Below the pieces are notes generated by a model that saw nothing but the letters and a program-made list of their open reading frames with translations, had not been told where the DNA came from and ran no database searches. Source: JAICMB01 sp035295125 (GTDB taxonomy: Bacteria > Acidobacteriota > Terriglobia > Bryobacterales > Bryobacteraceae). From it: 64,000 nucleotides of DNA. Both the position numbers and the translations under genes were made by a program. Shown here one piece after another: positions 26,469 to 34,507 of this stretch (its first letter is position 1; every line of letters begins with the position of its first letter). The stretch lies in the NCBI GenBank assembly GCA_035295125.1, contig DATGJP010000042.1, positions 94,870 to 158,869 on the forward strand, read 5' to 3'.

Positions 26469-27226
26469 CCAAGCGGATCATTCCCTGTCTGGACGTGACT
26501 GCGGGCCGTGTCGTTAAGGGCGTGCATTTCGTCAACCTGCGCGATGCGGGCGACCCGGTGGAATTGGCAGATCGCTACAACGCTCAAGGCGCCGACGAGT
26601 TGGTGTTTCTCGACATTACCGCGTCGAGCGATGCACGCGATATCATGGCGGATGTCGTTCGACGAACAGCCCGGCGGGTGTTTATCCCGCTGACCGTCGG
26701 CGGCGGCATTCGCTCCGTCGCGGATGCGCGCAAGATTCTTCTCTCGGGCGCGGAAAAAGTGAGTGTCAACACTGCGGCCGTACGCCGTCCCGCGCTGCTT
26801 ACCGAGTTGAGCGAAGAGTTTGGCGCACAGGCGGTGGTGCTGGCGATTGATGCACGCCGTAACGTGAGGCAATCGTGGAACGTATTCACTCGTGGAGGCC
26901 GCGACGACGAAGGCATGGACGTGATCGAGTGGGCGAAGGAAGGCGAGGCCCGGGGCGCGGGTGAGATTCTGCTGACATCGATGGATACGGATGGCGTTCA
27001 AGCAGGGTTCGACTGCGAATTAACAGCGGCTGTTTCCTGCGCCACACGCGTTCCGGTGATCGCGTCGGGCGGGGCAGGGAAAGCGGAGGATTTCGAGCGG
27101 GTTTTGACTTCCGGCCGGGCCGACGCGGCACTGGCTGCCTCGATCTTCCACTACGGCACGTACACCGTTGCCGATCTCAAGGTCTTTCTCGCGCAACAGG
27201 GGATTCCGGTGAGGCCAGTCTTGTGA
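26462..27226 (+). CDS. hisF: Imidazole glycerol phosphate synthase, cyclase subunit
   Basis: 254 residues, a half-barrel-duplicated TIM barrel. The catalytic acids are Asp11 (IIPCLDV) and Asp130 (VLAIDARR), at the exact positions known for HisF. Phosphate-binding loops VGGGI and IASGGAGK are present. It makes IGP and AICAR from PRFAR with ammonia from HisH. Its TGA overlaps the GTG of hisA. Having hisF before hisA reverses the usual hisH-A-F order. Confidence 0.95.
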   Translation: MLAKRIIPCLDVTAGRVVKGVHFVNLRDAGDPVELADRYNAQGADELVFLDITASSDARDIMADVVRRTARRVFIPLTVGGGIRSVADARKILLSGAEKVSVNTAAVRRPALLTELSEEFGAQAVVLAIDARRNVRQSWNVFTRGGRDDEGMDVIEWAKEGEARGAGEILLTSMDTDGVQAGFDCELTAAVSCATRVPVIASGGAGKAEDFERVLTSGRADAALAASIFHYGTYTVADLKVFLAQQGIPVRPVL

Positions 27227-27903
27227 TCATCCCGTGCATTGACCTGATGGACGGCAAGGTTGTTCAACTGGTCCAGGGGCGCGAGAAGGCGTTGGAGGCG
27301 GATTCGCCTCTGGTGATGCTGGAAAGGTTTTCCGCATTTCCGCAAATTCAGATTATCGACCTGGACGCCGCGATGGGCATCGGAGATAACAATAGTCTGG
27401 TTGAGATGCTCGCCGAACGTGCCGTTACGCGGGTGGGAGGAGGCGTGCGTTCGGCGGAGCGCGCACGAACGTTGATCGCGCATGGGGCACATCGGGTGAT
27501 TGTCGGGACGGCGGCTTTCAACGAGGAATTACTGGAGTCGATTGCCCACGCGATCGGCCCGGAGCGGCTGATCGTGGCGCTCGATTCAAAGGGCGGCAAG
27601 GTGGTTGTGAAAGGCTGGCGCGAGACGACGCGCGTCTCGGCCGAGGAAGTGCTCAAGCATTTCGAGCCGTACTGTTCCGGTTTTCTCTGCACATACGTGG
27701 ACAAGGAAGGCATGATGGAGGGGACGGATCTCGATTGGTTTCGACGTCTGCGCGCGAAGACCAGTCATGAGATCACGGCTGCGGGCGGTATCACCACCAT
27801 GGACGAAATCCACGCATTGCAGGATTTGAACATCAACGCCGCGCTGGGCATGGCGATTTACACCGGCCGTCTTCCCCTGGATGAGCTCGCGCACATTTCG
27901 TAG
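27223..27903 (+). CDS. hisA: ProFAR isomerase (phosphoribosylformimino-5-aminoimidazole carboxamide ribotide isomerase)
   Basis: 226 residues from GTG 27223 (GTGA overlap with hisF). TIM-barrel sugar isomerase of histidine synthesis with Asp7 (IPCIDLMDGK) and Asp121 (VALDSKGGK) as the two catalytic acids, plus the VGGGVRS and TAAGGITT phosphate loops. It is slightly shorter than average (about 240). It ends the his operon but overlaps the following membrane protein gene by 23 bases, so transcription may continue. Confidence 0.93.
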   Translation: MIIPCIDLMDGKVVQLVQGREKALEADSPLVMLERFSAFPQIQIIDLDAAMGIGDNNSLVEMLAERAVTRVGGGVRSAERARTLIAHGAHRVIVGTAAFNEELLESIAHAIGPERLIVALDSKGGKVVVKGWRETTRVSAEEVLKHFEPYCSGFLCTYVDKEGMMEGTDLDWFRRLRAKTSHEITAAGGITTMDEIHALQDLNINAALGMAIYTGRLPLDELAHIS

Positions 27904-29665
27904 GGACGCCGCGTTTGTCGCGTTGCTCTCGCTTGCGGCGGCCTACGCGCGTTGGTTGAAACTCAGTTCGCTTGCGTCCGACGATCCGGGGATGTGGCTC
28001 AACCAGGTGGCGCGTGCGGTGCGCGGCGAACTGCCCTATCGCGATTTTTCGTGGAATTATCCGCCGCTTTCGCTTTTCGTGATGGCAGGGTGGGATCGGC
28101 TGTTCGGCGTGACGTTCGAGGCGAATCAGGTCGCAATCGATCTGCTCTCCCTGGTCGCCGTTGCACTCGCTTATGTGCTGGTTCGAATGCTGTTGCCTCG
28201 CGCGCTGCAGCTTGCGACCGTTGCGCTGCTGATTGCGATCGGGGCGACGGCACTTACCAAGTTCACACTCTTTTCTTTGCTCACGTATTCGCCTTCATTA
28301 CTGGCCGGGACGATTGGACTGGAGATTGTGTTGATCGGGGCGCTGCTGGAGGTGCGCGGCAAGAGTGGCTTGCTGCTGCTGGCGGCCGGGACGCTGATTT
28401 CCGCGTGGAGCAAACCGGAGCCGCTGCTGGCGGCATTTGGAACGCTGGCGTTGTTGGTGGTTTTGGATCTGCGGCGATGGCGGCGCCTTGGCGGACTGAT
28501 GGTGGCCTGCGGCGCGGTGGTAGGGCTGGGCTACGGCGTGGTTGCTTACGTCGTCGGATGGCAAGCACTCAAAGATGGCGTTCTCGGGTATGGGCTCGCT
28601 ACTTTTGCCTGCCCGTGGTGGCCGACGGGAATCGGCGTTCTCGGGGCCATTGCGGCTCTCGGGCAGGGGGCGTTTGGGGCGACGGCCATTTCGTTCCGGT
28701 TCCGTGAGGCGATGTTGGCGACGTATGGGCGGTGGTACCGGTGGATGACGTGGTTCGGGGTTCCGGGACTGTTGGTTGCGATTGTCTACTATGTCATGAT
28801 CACGCCGTTTCATCCGCCGTTGGATGCGAGAAAGCTGGTGATGGTCGGGCAGACGACGCTGGGATCGAGCCAGGTGCTGTTACCGGTGATGTGGGTCGCT
28901 ATTCTTTACTGGCTGTTTCTCCTGCTGCGCGTGATGCGGACGAGCCGGGAGGAGCGGGAGGCGCTGGTTCTACTTACGGCTCCGGTGCTGATGTCCACGC
29001 GAAGCCTGTTCGGAACGACGCTGTTTCCCTACACCGAGGTGTCGGCGATCTGCTATTTGTTCTTCATCATTGTGGGACCTTACCTGCTGTGGCGCTTCCT
29101 CGGCGCGGCGGGGCTGTCGCGTTATGCCGTGATCGCAACAGCTACGGTGTGCGTTGCGTATGTGTTCTTGCGAATCGGCGGTGGGTATTCGATTCTGCTA
29201 TCGAATTCGCGATATACCGCGCTACAGACGAATTCCGGGGCGGTGCGGCTGCTGGACGATGACGGCAGCGCGGAGATTTACCGCTACGTCGCAGCGCATA
29301 CGGGTCCGGACGATACGGTGGTGGAACTTCCCTATGGCGGGGGCATTGATTTCGCGGCGGCGCGGAAGAGCCCGGTGTTCACGACCGAGTTCACGCAGCT
29401 CCGCATGCCCGACCGGTATCAGCAGCAGGACCTCGCACGGATTCTCGCTCATCCGCCGGCCTTCGTGGTCGTCGATCGGGCGCCTAACTACGGCACTACT
29501 TATGGGTATAAAGCCAATATGAGGTGCCCCTGTCCGCGGATCGTTTGGGAGCCGGATGAGCCGTCGTGGGACCCGAACGTCGTGAATCCTATCGTGCCGT
29601 ATATTGAGGGAAAATATCTGCCGGTTCTTACGCTCGAATACAAGATGATTCTCGGGCCTCGGTAG
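27881..29665 (+). CDS. Multi-pass membrane protein, GT-C (PMT/ArnT-like) glycosyltransferase candidate
   Basis: 594 residues with about eleven hydrophobic helices in residues 10-440 and a C-terminal soluble domain of about 140 residues. The first extracytoplasmic loop contains an acidic pair in SLASDDPGMWLNQVARAVRG and then YRDFSWNYPP. This is the layout of GT-C transferases that use polyprenyl-phosphate sugars, where a loop-1 acidic residue is catalytic. The acceptor is unknown, and it may be a non-catalytic relative. The ATG at 27881 lies inside hisA. It probably rides on the his transcript without a metabolic link. Confidence 0.7.
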   Translation: MSSRTFRRDAAFVALLSLAAAYARWLKLSSLASDDPGMWLNQVARAVRGELPYRDFSWNYPPLSLFVMAGWDRLFGVTFEANQVAIDLLSLVAVALAYVLVRMLLPRALQLATVALLIAIGATALTKFTLFSLLTYSPSLLAGTIGLEIVLIGALLEVRGKSGLLLLAAGTLISAWSKPEPLLAAFGTLALLVVLDLRRWRRLGGLMVACGAVVGLGYGVVAYVVGWQALKDGVLGYGLATFACPWWPTGIGVLGAIAALGQGAFGATAISFRFREAMLATYGRWYRWMTWFGVPGLLVAIVYYVMITPFHPPLDARKLVMVGQTTLGSSQVLLPVMWVAILYWLFLLLRVMRTSREEREALVLLTAPVLMSTRSLFGTTLFPYTEVSAICYLFFIIVGPYLLWRFLGAAGLSRYAVIATATVCVAYVFLRIGGGYSILLSNSRYTALQTNSGAVRLLDDDGSAEIYRYVAAHTGPDDTVVELPYGGGIDFAAARKSPVFTTEFTQLRMPDRYQQQDLARILAHPPAFVVVDRAPNYGTTYGYKANMRCPCPRIVWEPDEPSWDPNVVNPIVPYIEGKYLPVLTLEYKMILGPR

Positions 29666-29668
29666 TTG

Positions 29669-29687
29669 CGCCGATTGCCAATCGGCG
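29669..29687. repeat. Perfect inverted repeat between convergent genes
   Basis: CGCCGATTG-C-CAATCGGCG has 9-bp perfect arms around one base. A second small dyad, GGCTG-A-CAGCC, follows within 20 bases. Both lie in the 41-bp gap between the convergent membrane protein and monooxygenase genes. There is no U-tract on either strand, so it is not a classic intrinsic terminator. It may limit read-through or be an interspersed palindrome. Confidence 0.5.
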
Positions 29688-29706
29688 AGCAGGCTGACAG
29701 CCCGCA

Positions 29707-31254
29707 TCATAGTTGGCGGCGAGTCTCTTGGAATTCCAATCCATGCTGATGAATGAATGTTTCCAACAGGACTGTGTTCTGTTCAGGCATCACCAACGCG
29801 ACATGGCCGTCGGGACGCACAAGATAAGCGGCATCTCGTTGGAAACCGGCATGCTCGGCTGCATCATTCCAGGCAAAGGCGTGGAGTGCGAGGCCCGCGT
29901 TCCGGCTGGAGGATTTGAGATCCTGAGTCGCTTCGCCGTAGACGTGAAGCTGCCAATCGAGGGATCGCAATGGGACGAAGTTGTGAGTGGCGCCCGTTGG
30001 AAACCACGGCAGCCGGTCCCCACCATGCACCTCGCCTGCCTTTCCTTGACTCAGCGGGCTATCGGCGTAATGAATGCGGATCTGCGAGACAAGCCGAAAG
30101 ATGGCATGGCGGCTCAAGGCAAAGCGGGTTGCGATGCCGACAAAAAACGGAGCGACGATTCTCCGCGTCAATTCCCCCTTGAGTCCTTCCGCCACCATCG
30201 GTGTGAAAGCGCGATCGGTGGTCGCAACAAGCGAACGCGCGAACGAGATGCGCTCCAGCTCGTAGCTGTCGAGAATCGACTCAGCGGCGCGGTTCTGCAG
30301 CACCTGCGCCAGCTTCCAGCCGAGATTGATCGCATCGCCGATTCCGGTGTTCATGCCCTGGCCGCCGGCGGGGCTGTGAATATGGCCCGCATCGCCGAGC
30401 AGAAAAGCGCGGCCTACGCGGAAGCGGTCAGCAACCCGGTGGTGGACGCGATACGTCGAAAACCAGTTGACCTCTTTTACTCGTATGTCGAGGAGAGGTT
30501 CGACGTGAGGCCGCACATCCTCAAACGTGATGTCGGAACGCTCCGACAATTCCGGCGGAACGAGTCCGATCAAGCGTTGCATGCCGCTCAGGCGCACAGG
30601 AAACATGAGTGAAAGGATGTGCTCGCCAAGGCTGATATGCAGGTCGCGCTCGAAGCCGCGATCAATGGCAACGTCGGCGACTTAGAACAACTGCTCATAG
30701 CTTCCCCCCGGAAAGCCGATACCCGCTGCCTCTCGCACGCGGCTGTGAGCACCATCGCACCCGCAGATGTATGCGGCATTGATGGTGCTTGTAGCGTTCT
30801 CACGCGAGACCGTCGCGCGGACGCCCTCCGAGTCCTGTTCGAACCCCGTCAGGCGCGCGCCCCATTCGACGGCTACGCCCAGTTCATCGAGCTTGCGCAG
30901 CAGAAAACGCTCGTGGTCGTCCTGTGGATACGCGAGTGCATAAGGGAAGGGGCTCAGGCCCTCGCCGAGGTCCTTAAAGCTGAAGGTCAGCACCTCATGG
31001 CTGGAGTCGCCCGAGGCCTCTCGAAGGTGCGCGGCCTCCGTTACAATGCCTTCGCTGACAACCTCGCCGGCAAAGCCATATTGGTCATAGAACTCCAGAG
31101 TCCGCGCTTGCACAACCATGGCGCGCGAATGTTCTCCCGGTCCTGGTCCTTCAGAAACAAGCCGGCAAGCCACGCCTCTCCGGGCCAGGCTCAGCGCGAG
31201 GTTCAGGCCGGTTGGGCCAGCGCCTACAATCAGAACCGGTGTCTGTTCTCCCAT
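29707..31254 (-). pseudogene. FAD-dependent aromatic monooxygenase interrupted by one in-frame stop
   Basis: The two halves lie in the same frame. Codons 1-190 hold the FAD-binding GAGPTG loop near residue 12 and the CGCDGAHS motif. Then comes a TAA (plus-strand tta at 30682-30684), then 25 codons of family-like sequence and the remainder, with GRAFLLGDAGHIHSPAGGQG for FAD ribityl binding. Without the stop it would be a ~515-residue class A flavoprotein hydroxylase (PheA/TfdB/RdmE group), normal length. The stop replaces what should be an aromatic residue in QLF-x-VADV, so a Tyr to TAA change is likely. It could be a real pseudogene or a sequence error. It is co-oriented with the ArsR gene 8 bp upstream. 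Confidence 0.82.
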
Positions 31255-31262
31255 GCGATTCC

Positions 31263-31955
31263 CTATCTACTCAGCGTCTTGATGTCCAGCAATCTCGCCA
31301 GCTGCTCTTGACCCGTAACGGTAACGCGAACGGCACGGCTGTCGCGGAGAGGAGCAATCCATCTGAGCTCCGCGAGCCGCTTGAGCAGTGCGGCTCCCAG
31401 ATCGCCGGCGATATGATGGCGGCGCTCGGTCCAGTCCAAACACGGATAGGCGAAGCGGGATCTGGCGGCTTGAGAGGGGCTGATGACTATACCGAAGTTT
31501 TCAATCCAATCGCGTCCGCTCTTTGTTAACTTGTAGCGTTTGGGTCCGTCGGTCACGATCAGGCGCTTCCGCTTCAGCGCATCCGCGATCTCCACAGCGA
31601 GGCGCCCGGCCAGGTGCGAATAGCAAGTTCGCGCGAAATCGAGCCCATCTGCGGAGCGGGGAGGCTTGAGAAGGGAGGGAACATCCGGCCGCGGCGTGAT
31701 GGCTAGAACAGACTCAATCGCATGGGCGACATGGATACTGGCCAGGCAGTAATAGCGATGGCGTCCTTGGCGTTCAAGCGCTAGCAGACGACCGCTCACG
31801 AGTTTCGCCAGATGCGAGCTGGCGGTTTGAGGTGCGATCCCCGCGATCATGGCGAGCTGCCCGGCCGGCAAAGACCGGCCATCCATCAGTGTCAGCAACA
31901 TCGCCGCGCGCGCCGGGTCGCTCAACAACGCGGCCGTATCGGAAAAGCCGCTCAT
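31263..31955 (-). CDS. ArsR-family winged-helix regulator
   Basis: 230 residues from the ATG at 31955, supported by GAGGAT a few bases upstream; a TTG at 31979 is rejected. The N-terminal ~90 residues form an ArsR-type HTH (DPARAAMLLTLM, AGIAPQTASSHLAKLV, RHRYYCLA wing). The C-terminal ~130 residues are an additional domain typical of the larger ArsR proteins and hold no obvious metal-binding Cys motif, so the signal is probably organic. It lies 8 bp before the monooxygenase and is divergent from the NIPSNAP gene with 101 bp between starts, which makes both units likely targets. Confidence 0.85.
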   Translation of the reverse strand: MSGFSDTAALLSDPARAAMLLTLMDGRSLPAGQLAMIAGIAPQTASSHLAKLVSGRLLALERQGRHRYYCLASIHVAHAIESVLAITPRPDVPSLLKPPRSADGLDFARTCYSHLAGRLAVEIADALKRKRLIVTDGPKRYKLTKSGRDWIENFGIVISPSQAARSRFAYPCLDWTERRHHIAGDLGAALLKRLAELRWIAPLRDSRAVRVTVTGQEQLARLLDIKTLSR

Positions 31956-32056
31956 CACATCCTCAGTGTAGACGGACAAACGGTCGGGACGTTACGATCG
32001 CGGTCGAACTATTCCGATAAGCTACGGCGCTAGGATCGCAACAGGAGGACCCGAGA

Positions 32057-32365
32057 ATGCTTACATTAAGCATCTGCTATACGTTTGATCCTAACAGGAG
32101 CGCAGATTTCAAAGCTTACGTCGATGCCGAAATGGAGCCGATTCGCCGCAGCGGCGGTACGGCCATTCAGTATTTCCTGCCGACGGAATTTGCCGGACCG
32201 ACGAACCAGGCGCTTGGTTTGATCGACTTTCCATCCCTCGCCGACTATGAGCGCTACAGAGCGGCTTTGGCGGCCGATGCAGACCACAAAAAGAACGTCG
32301 AGCGCCTGGAGAAAAGCGGCGCGGTTCTGTCCATGACCCGATCGATCATCAAACGGGTTGGATGA
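32057..32365 (+). CDS. NIPSNAP-like small protein
   Basis: 102 residues with a ferredoxin-like alpha/beta pattern: MLTLSICYTFDPNRSADFKAY, EPIRRSGGTAIQYFLP, and a C-terminal ADADHKKNVERLEKSGAVL helix. This is how NIPSNAP domain proteins look. Such small dimeric barrels act as monooxygenase-like or cofactorless oxygenation helpers in several pathways, but no activity is established here. A strong SD (AGGAGG, 32043-32048) precedes the ATG. It is followed after 38 bp by the ABM-type gene. Confidence 0.75.
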   Translation: MLTLSICYTFDPNRSADFKAYVDAEMEPIRRSGGTAIQYFLPTEFAGPTNQALGLIDFPSLADYERYRAALAADADHKKNVERLEKSGAVLSMTRSIIKRVG

Positions 32366-32403
32366 GTCGCACGAAGATGTGAAGATTGATCGGGAGGTTG
32401 AGC

Positions 32404-33090
32404 ATGTTTTCAGTGATATTCGAGGTTCACCCGCGGCAGGAACAGTGGGATAGCTACCTCGGTAACGCGAAAATGCTCCGGCCCGAGCTGGAGCAGGTGG
32501 ACGGCTTTGTCGACAATATTCGCTATGCGAGTTTGATGCGCGAGGGCTGGATTCTGTCGTTGTCCAACTGGCGCGATGAGAAGGCCGTCGTTCGCTGGCG
32601 GACCCGAATGCGACACCATGAAGCTCAAGAGAAGGGCCGGTCGGAAATCTTTTTTGACTACCATCTGCGCGTCGGGCAGGTGACGCACGATACGCGCCCG
32701 CCGGAGGGCTACGCGTTGCGGGAGCAGCGCTTCGATGAGACGGAAGTGGGCGAGGCTACGACGATTACACTGATCGACGGCAAGCGGAGCGCTGAGTGGG
32801 TCAAACAAAACAAGCCTGAGAATATCGCGCGCTGGTTGGGTTTCTGTGAAGGCGCCTTACGTCCTGTCTCGTGGGATGTCTTCGACGCCGTGCTGACTCC
32901 CGGAGATATTATCCTGCTGCTCTCATGGCGCGACGTCGAGACCGCCGCATCGTGCGAGAAGAGATTATCGATGCCGGATGGATCCCGGCATCGCCGCGTC
33001 CGCGTCGTGAGGGATTACGGCATGTTCGATCGCCGCGAGGCGCCGCAATATTATCCCGACGCGTCCGGGCAAAAAACGCTGCACTCGTAA
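32404..33090 (+). CDS. Tandem ABM-like (antibiotic biosynthesis monooxygenase-type) protein
   Basis: 228 residues from the ATG at 32404, supported by GGGAGG; an earlier in-frame start at 32386 is rejected. The N-terminal ~105 residues are an ABM-like ferredoxin fold (FSVIFEVHPRQEQWDSYL, VDGFVDNIRYAS, GWILSLSNWRDEKAVVRWR, HHEAQEKGR). The C-terminal half repeats a similar strand-helix order (ATTITLIDGKRSAEWVKQ, GDIILLLSWRDVETAAS), suggesting an internal duplication. Its neighbours suggest an oxidative pathway shared with the interrupted flavoprotein. The substrate is unknown. Confidence 0.75.
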   Translation: MFSVIFEVHPRQEQWDSYLGNAKMLRPELEQVDGFVDNIRYASLMREGWILSLSNWRDEKAVVRWRTRMRHHEAQEKGRSEIFFDYHLRVGQVTHDTRPPEGYALREQRFDETEVGEATTITLIDGKRSAEWVKQNKPENIARWLGFCEGALRPVSWDVFDAVLTPGDIILLLSWRDVETAASCEKRLSMPDGSRHRRVRVVRDYGMFDRREAPQYYPDASGQKTLHS

Positions 33091-33340
33091 CGATTGCTCA
33101 CGCACCATCTGATCGTCAAGCGCGCGCGAATGATCCGGATCGGTTCCCCGGCCGCCCCCTTCAGCCCAGAAGCCTGTTCTTGGCTCGCGCTTGGTCAGGC
33201 GCCTTTGTCATGGAAACCGAGGGTTGCGGCAATCTGTGTGCACAAATCAATGTGATCCAGATTGCATTGAAACCAAATGGGAGTAACATGTTACTGACGA
33301 CGGGCGCCACCTACCCAGAAAGTGGTTCGAGGGAGGGGAT

Positions 33341-34456
33341 ATGTTTTTCTTGACCGCTCGTGACTCCTGCCGCTGTGCAGCATGGTTCGCCGCGGCGGCA
33401 CTCTCCTGGAATGCCTGCCACGCGCAGTCCGGAACTCAAACCAAAACCTACAGCATCGACAGTAACCTTCGGCTCCGCATTTCGCGCAACGATCTCGGCA
33501 ATATTGTGCCGGCGCGCCAGCAGTCGCGGCGTGCTGTGCGTATCGCCCAGGGTGGCGATCAACTGCTGAACGATTGCCTGGAGCATCCTGAGAACTGGTA
33601 CCGGGATTCCTGGATCGGCCGGCTCGCGCATCGCGAGCCTTTCTCCACAATTGGCGGCCGCGAGCGATCCAGTCCCGGTCTACACGTGGTTTTCTATCGC
33701 GGAATGGACGGGAAAAGGGCGACCTGGGCGCATTTCGATCTGCATGGACCCGGAAGTATGGTCCCGCATTTAAGCGAAGTCGTCCGGAACAGGCTCACGT
33801 TCGGGCGAACTTCCGAATACGAAGTCTTTCGCGGGCTGGTTCGGCTGGATCCGAATGCTTTGGTCAAGGCGCCGAAACCGGGGTACGACTTCACCGCACA
33901 TGCGAAACGATATCTATGGTCGACGTTTGGTCCCCAGCCGCTAGGAGCCGCCGTGGCCTCAGGCATAGCGAGCGCTGCGTTCGTAAGCGTAAGCGGCCTG
34001 TCGCCCGCCAACGGCGGTTATGCCAATCGCATTGCTGCTAATCTGGCGACGAACACGATCGCCAAGTCTCTTGAGTTTGGCACGGCCGCTTTTCTCCAGC
34101 AGGACGAAGGATTCTCCCCATCCGGTGAGGATGGTTTTCGACGACGAGCGACGTACGCGTTGTACCGGATATTTGTGGTGCCAGGACGCGATGGAGACGA
34201 GCTCGCGTTTCCCCGCCTTGCGTCCGCGGTAGGAACCGCGTGGATCACGAATCGTTGGCATCCGTGGCAGGAAGCGGAGCCAAATATGTGGAGTCAAGCC
34301 GCCTTGATTCTGACACGCTACGCGTTCAAAAGCTATTGGACGGAGTTTAAACCCGAGATCCTTCGCGAAACTCGGAAAGTACTTCGGCGCAAGGATCCCG
34401 GTCTGCAGGTTGTGACGCCGGCTCCTCCGCCTGCCGACGCCGTGCGTGTGCCCTAG
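33341..34456 (+). CDS. Secreted or membrane-associated protein of unknown function
   Basis: 371 residues with a likely signal peptide (AAWFAAAALSWNACHAQSG). The N-terminal part includes a region (about 60-180) with HVVFYRGMDGKR. The C-terminal half (about 185-350) has Gly/Ala/aromatic-rich stretches such as YLWSTFGPQPLGAAVASGI and YALYRIFVVPGRDGDELAF that could be amphipathic membrane segments. From memory it resembles a recurrent uncharacterised acidobacterial family, but I cannot name it. The start is well supported by GGGAGGGG five bases before the ATG. It is isolated, with 250 bp of unremarkable sequence upstream and a convergent ADOP gene downstream. Confidence 0.6.
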   Translation: MFFLTARDSCRCAAWFAAAALSWNACHAQSGTQTKTYSIDSNLRLRISRNDLGNIVPARQQSRRAVRIAQGGDQLLNDCLEHPENWYRDSWIGRLAHREPFSTIGGRERSSPGLHVVFYRGMDGKRATWAHFDLHGPGSMVPHLSEVVRNRLTFGRTSEYEVFRGLVRLDPNALVKAPKPGYDFTAHAKRYLWSTFGPQPLGAAVASGIASAAFVSVSGLSPANGGYANRIAANLATNTIAKSLEFGTAAFLQQDEGFSPSGEDGFRRRATYALYRIFVVPGRDGDELAFPRLASAVGTAWITNRWHPWQEAEPNMWSQAALILTRYAFKSYWTEFKPEILRETRKVLRRKDPGLQVVTPAPPPADAVRVP

Positions 34457-34507
34457 ACTCTGGATATCGTGGAGGCGCGATGAAGGAGTTGCTTGCGAGG
34501 CTGAGAA

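Noticed and set aside
31956..32056. Search for an ArsR operator between the divergent starts
   Set aside because: Only short CGATCG-type palindromes are present; no dyad of operator length was convincing.
33091..33340. Gap upstream of the secreted unknown protein, considered for a small gene or RNA
   Set aside because: Short frames have no RBS and no resemblance to known proteins, and there is no strong hairpin; it probably only holds the promoter.
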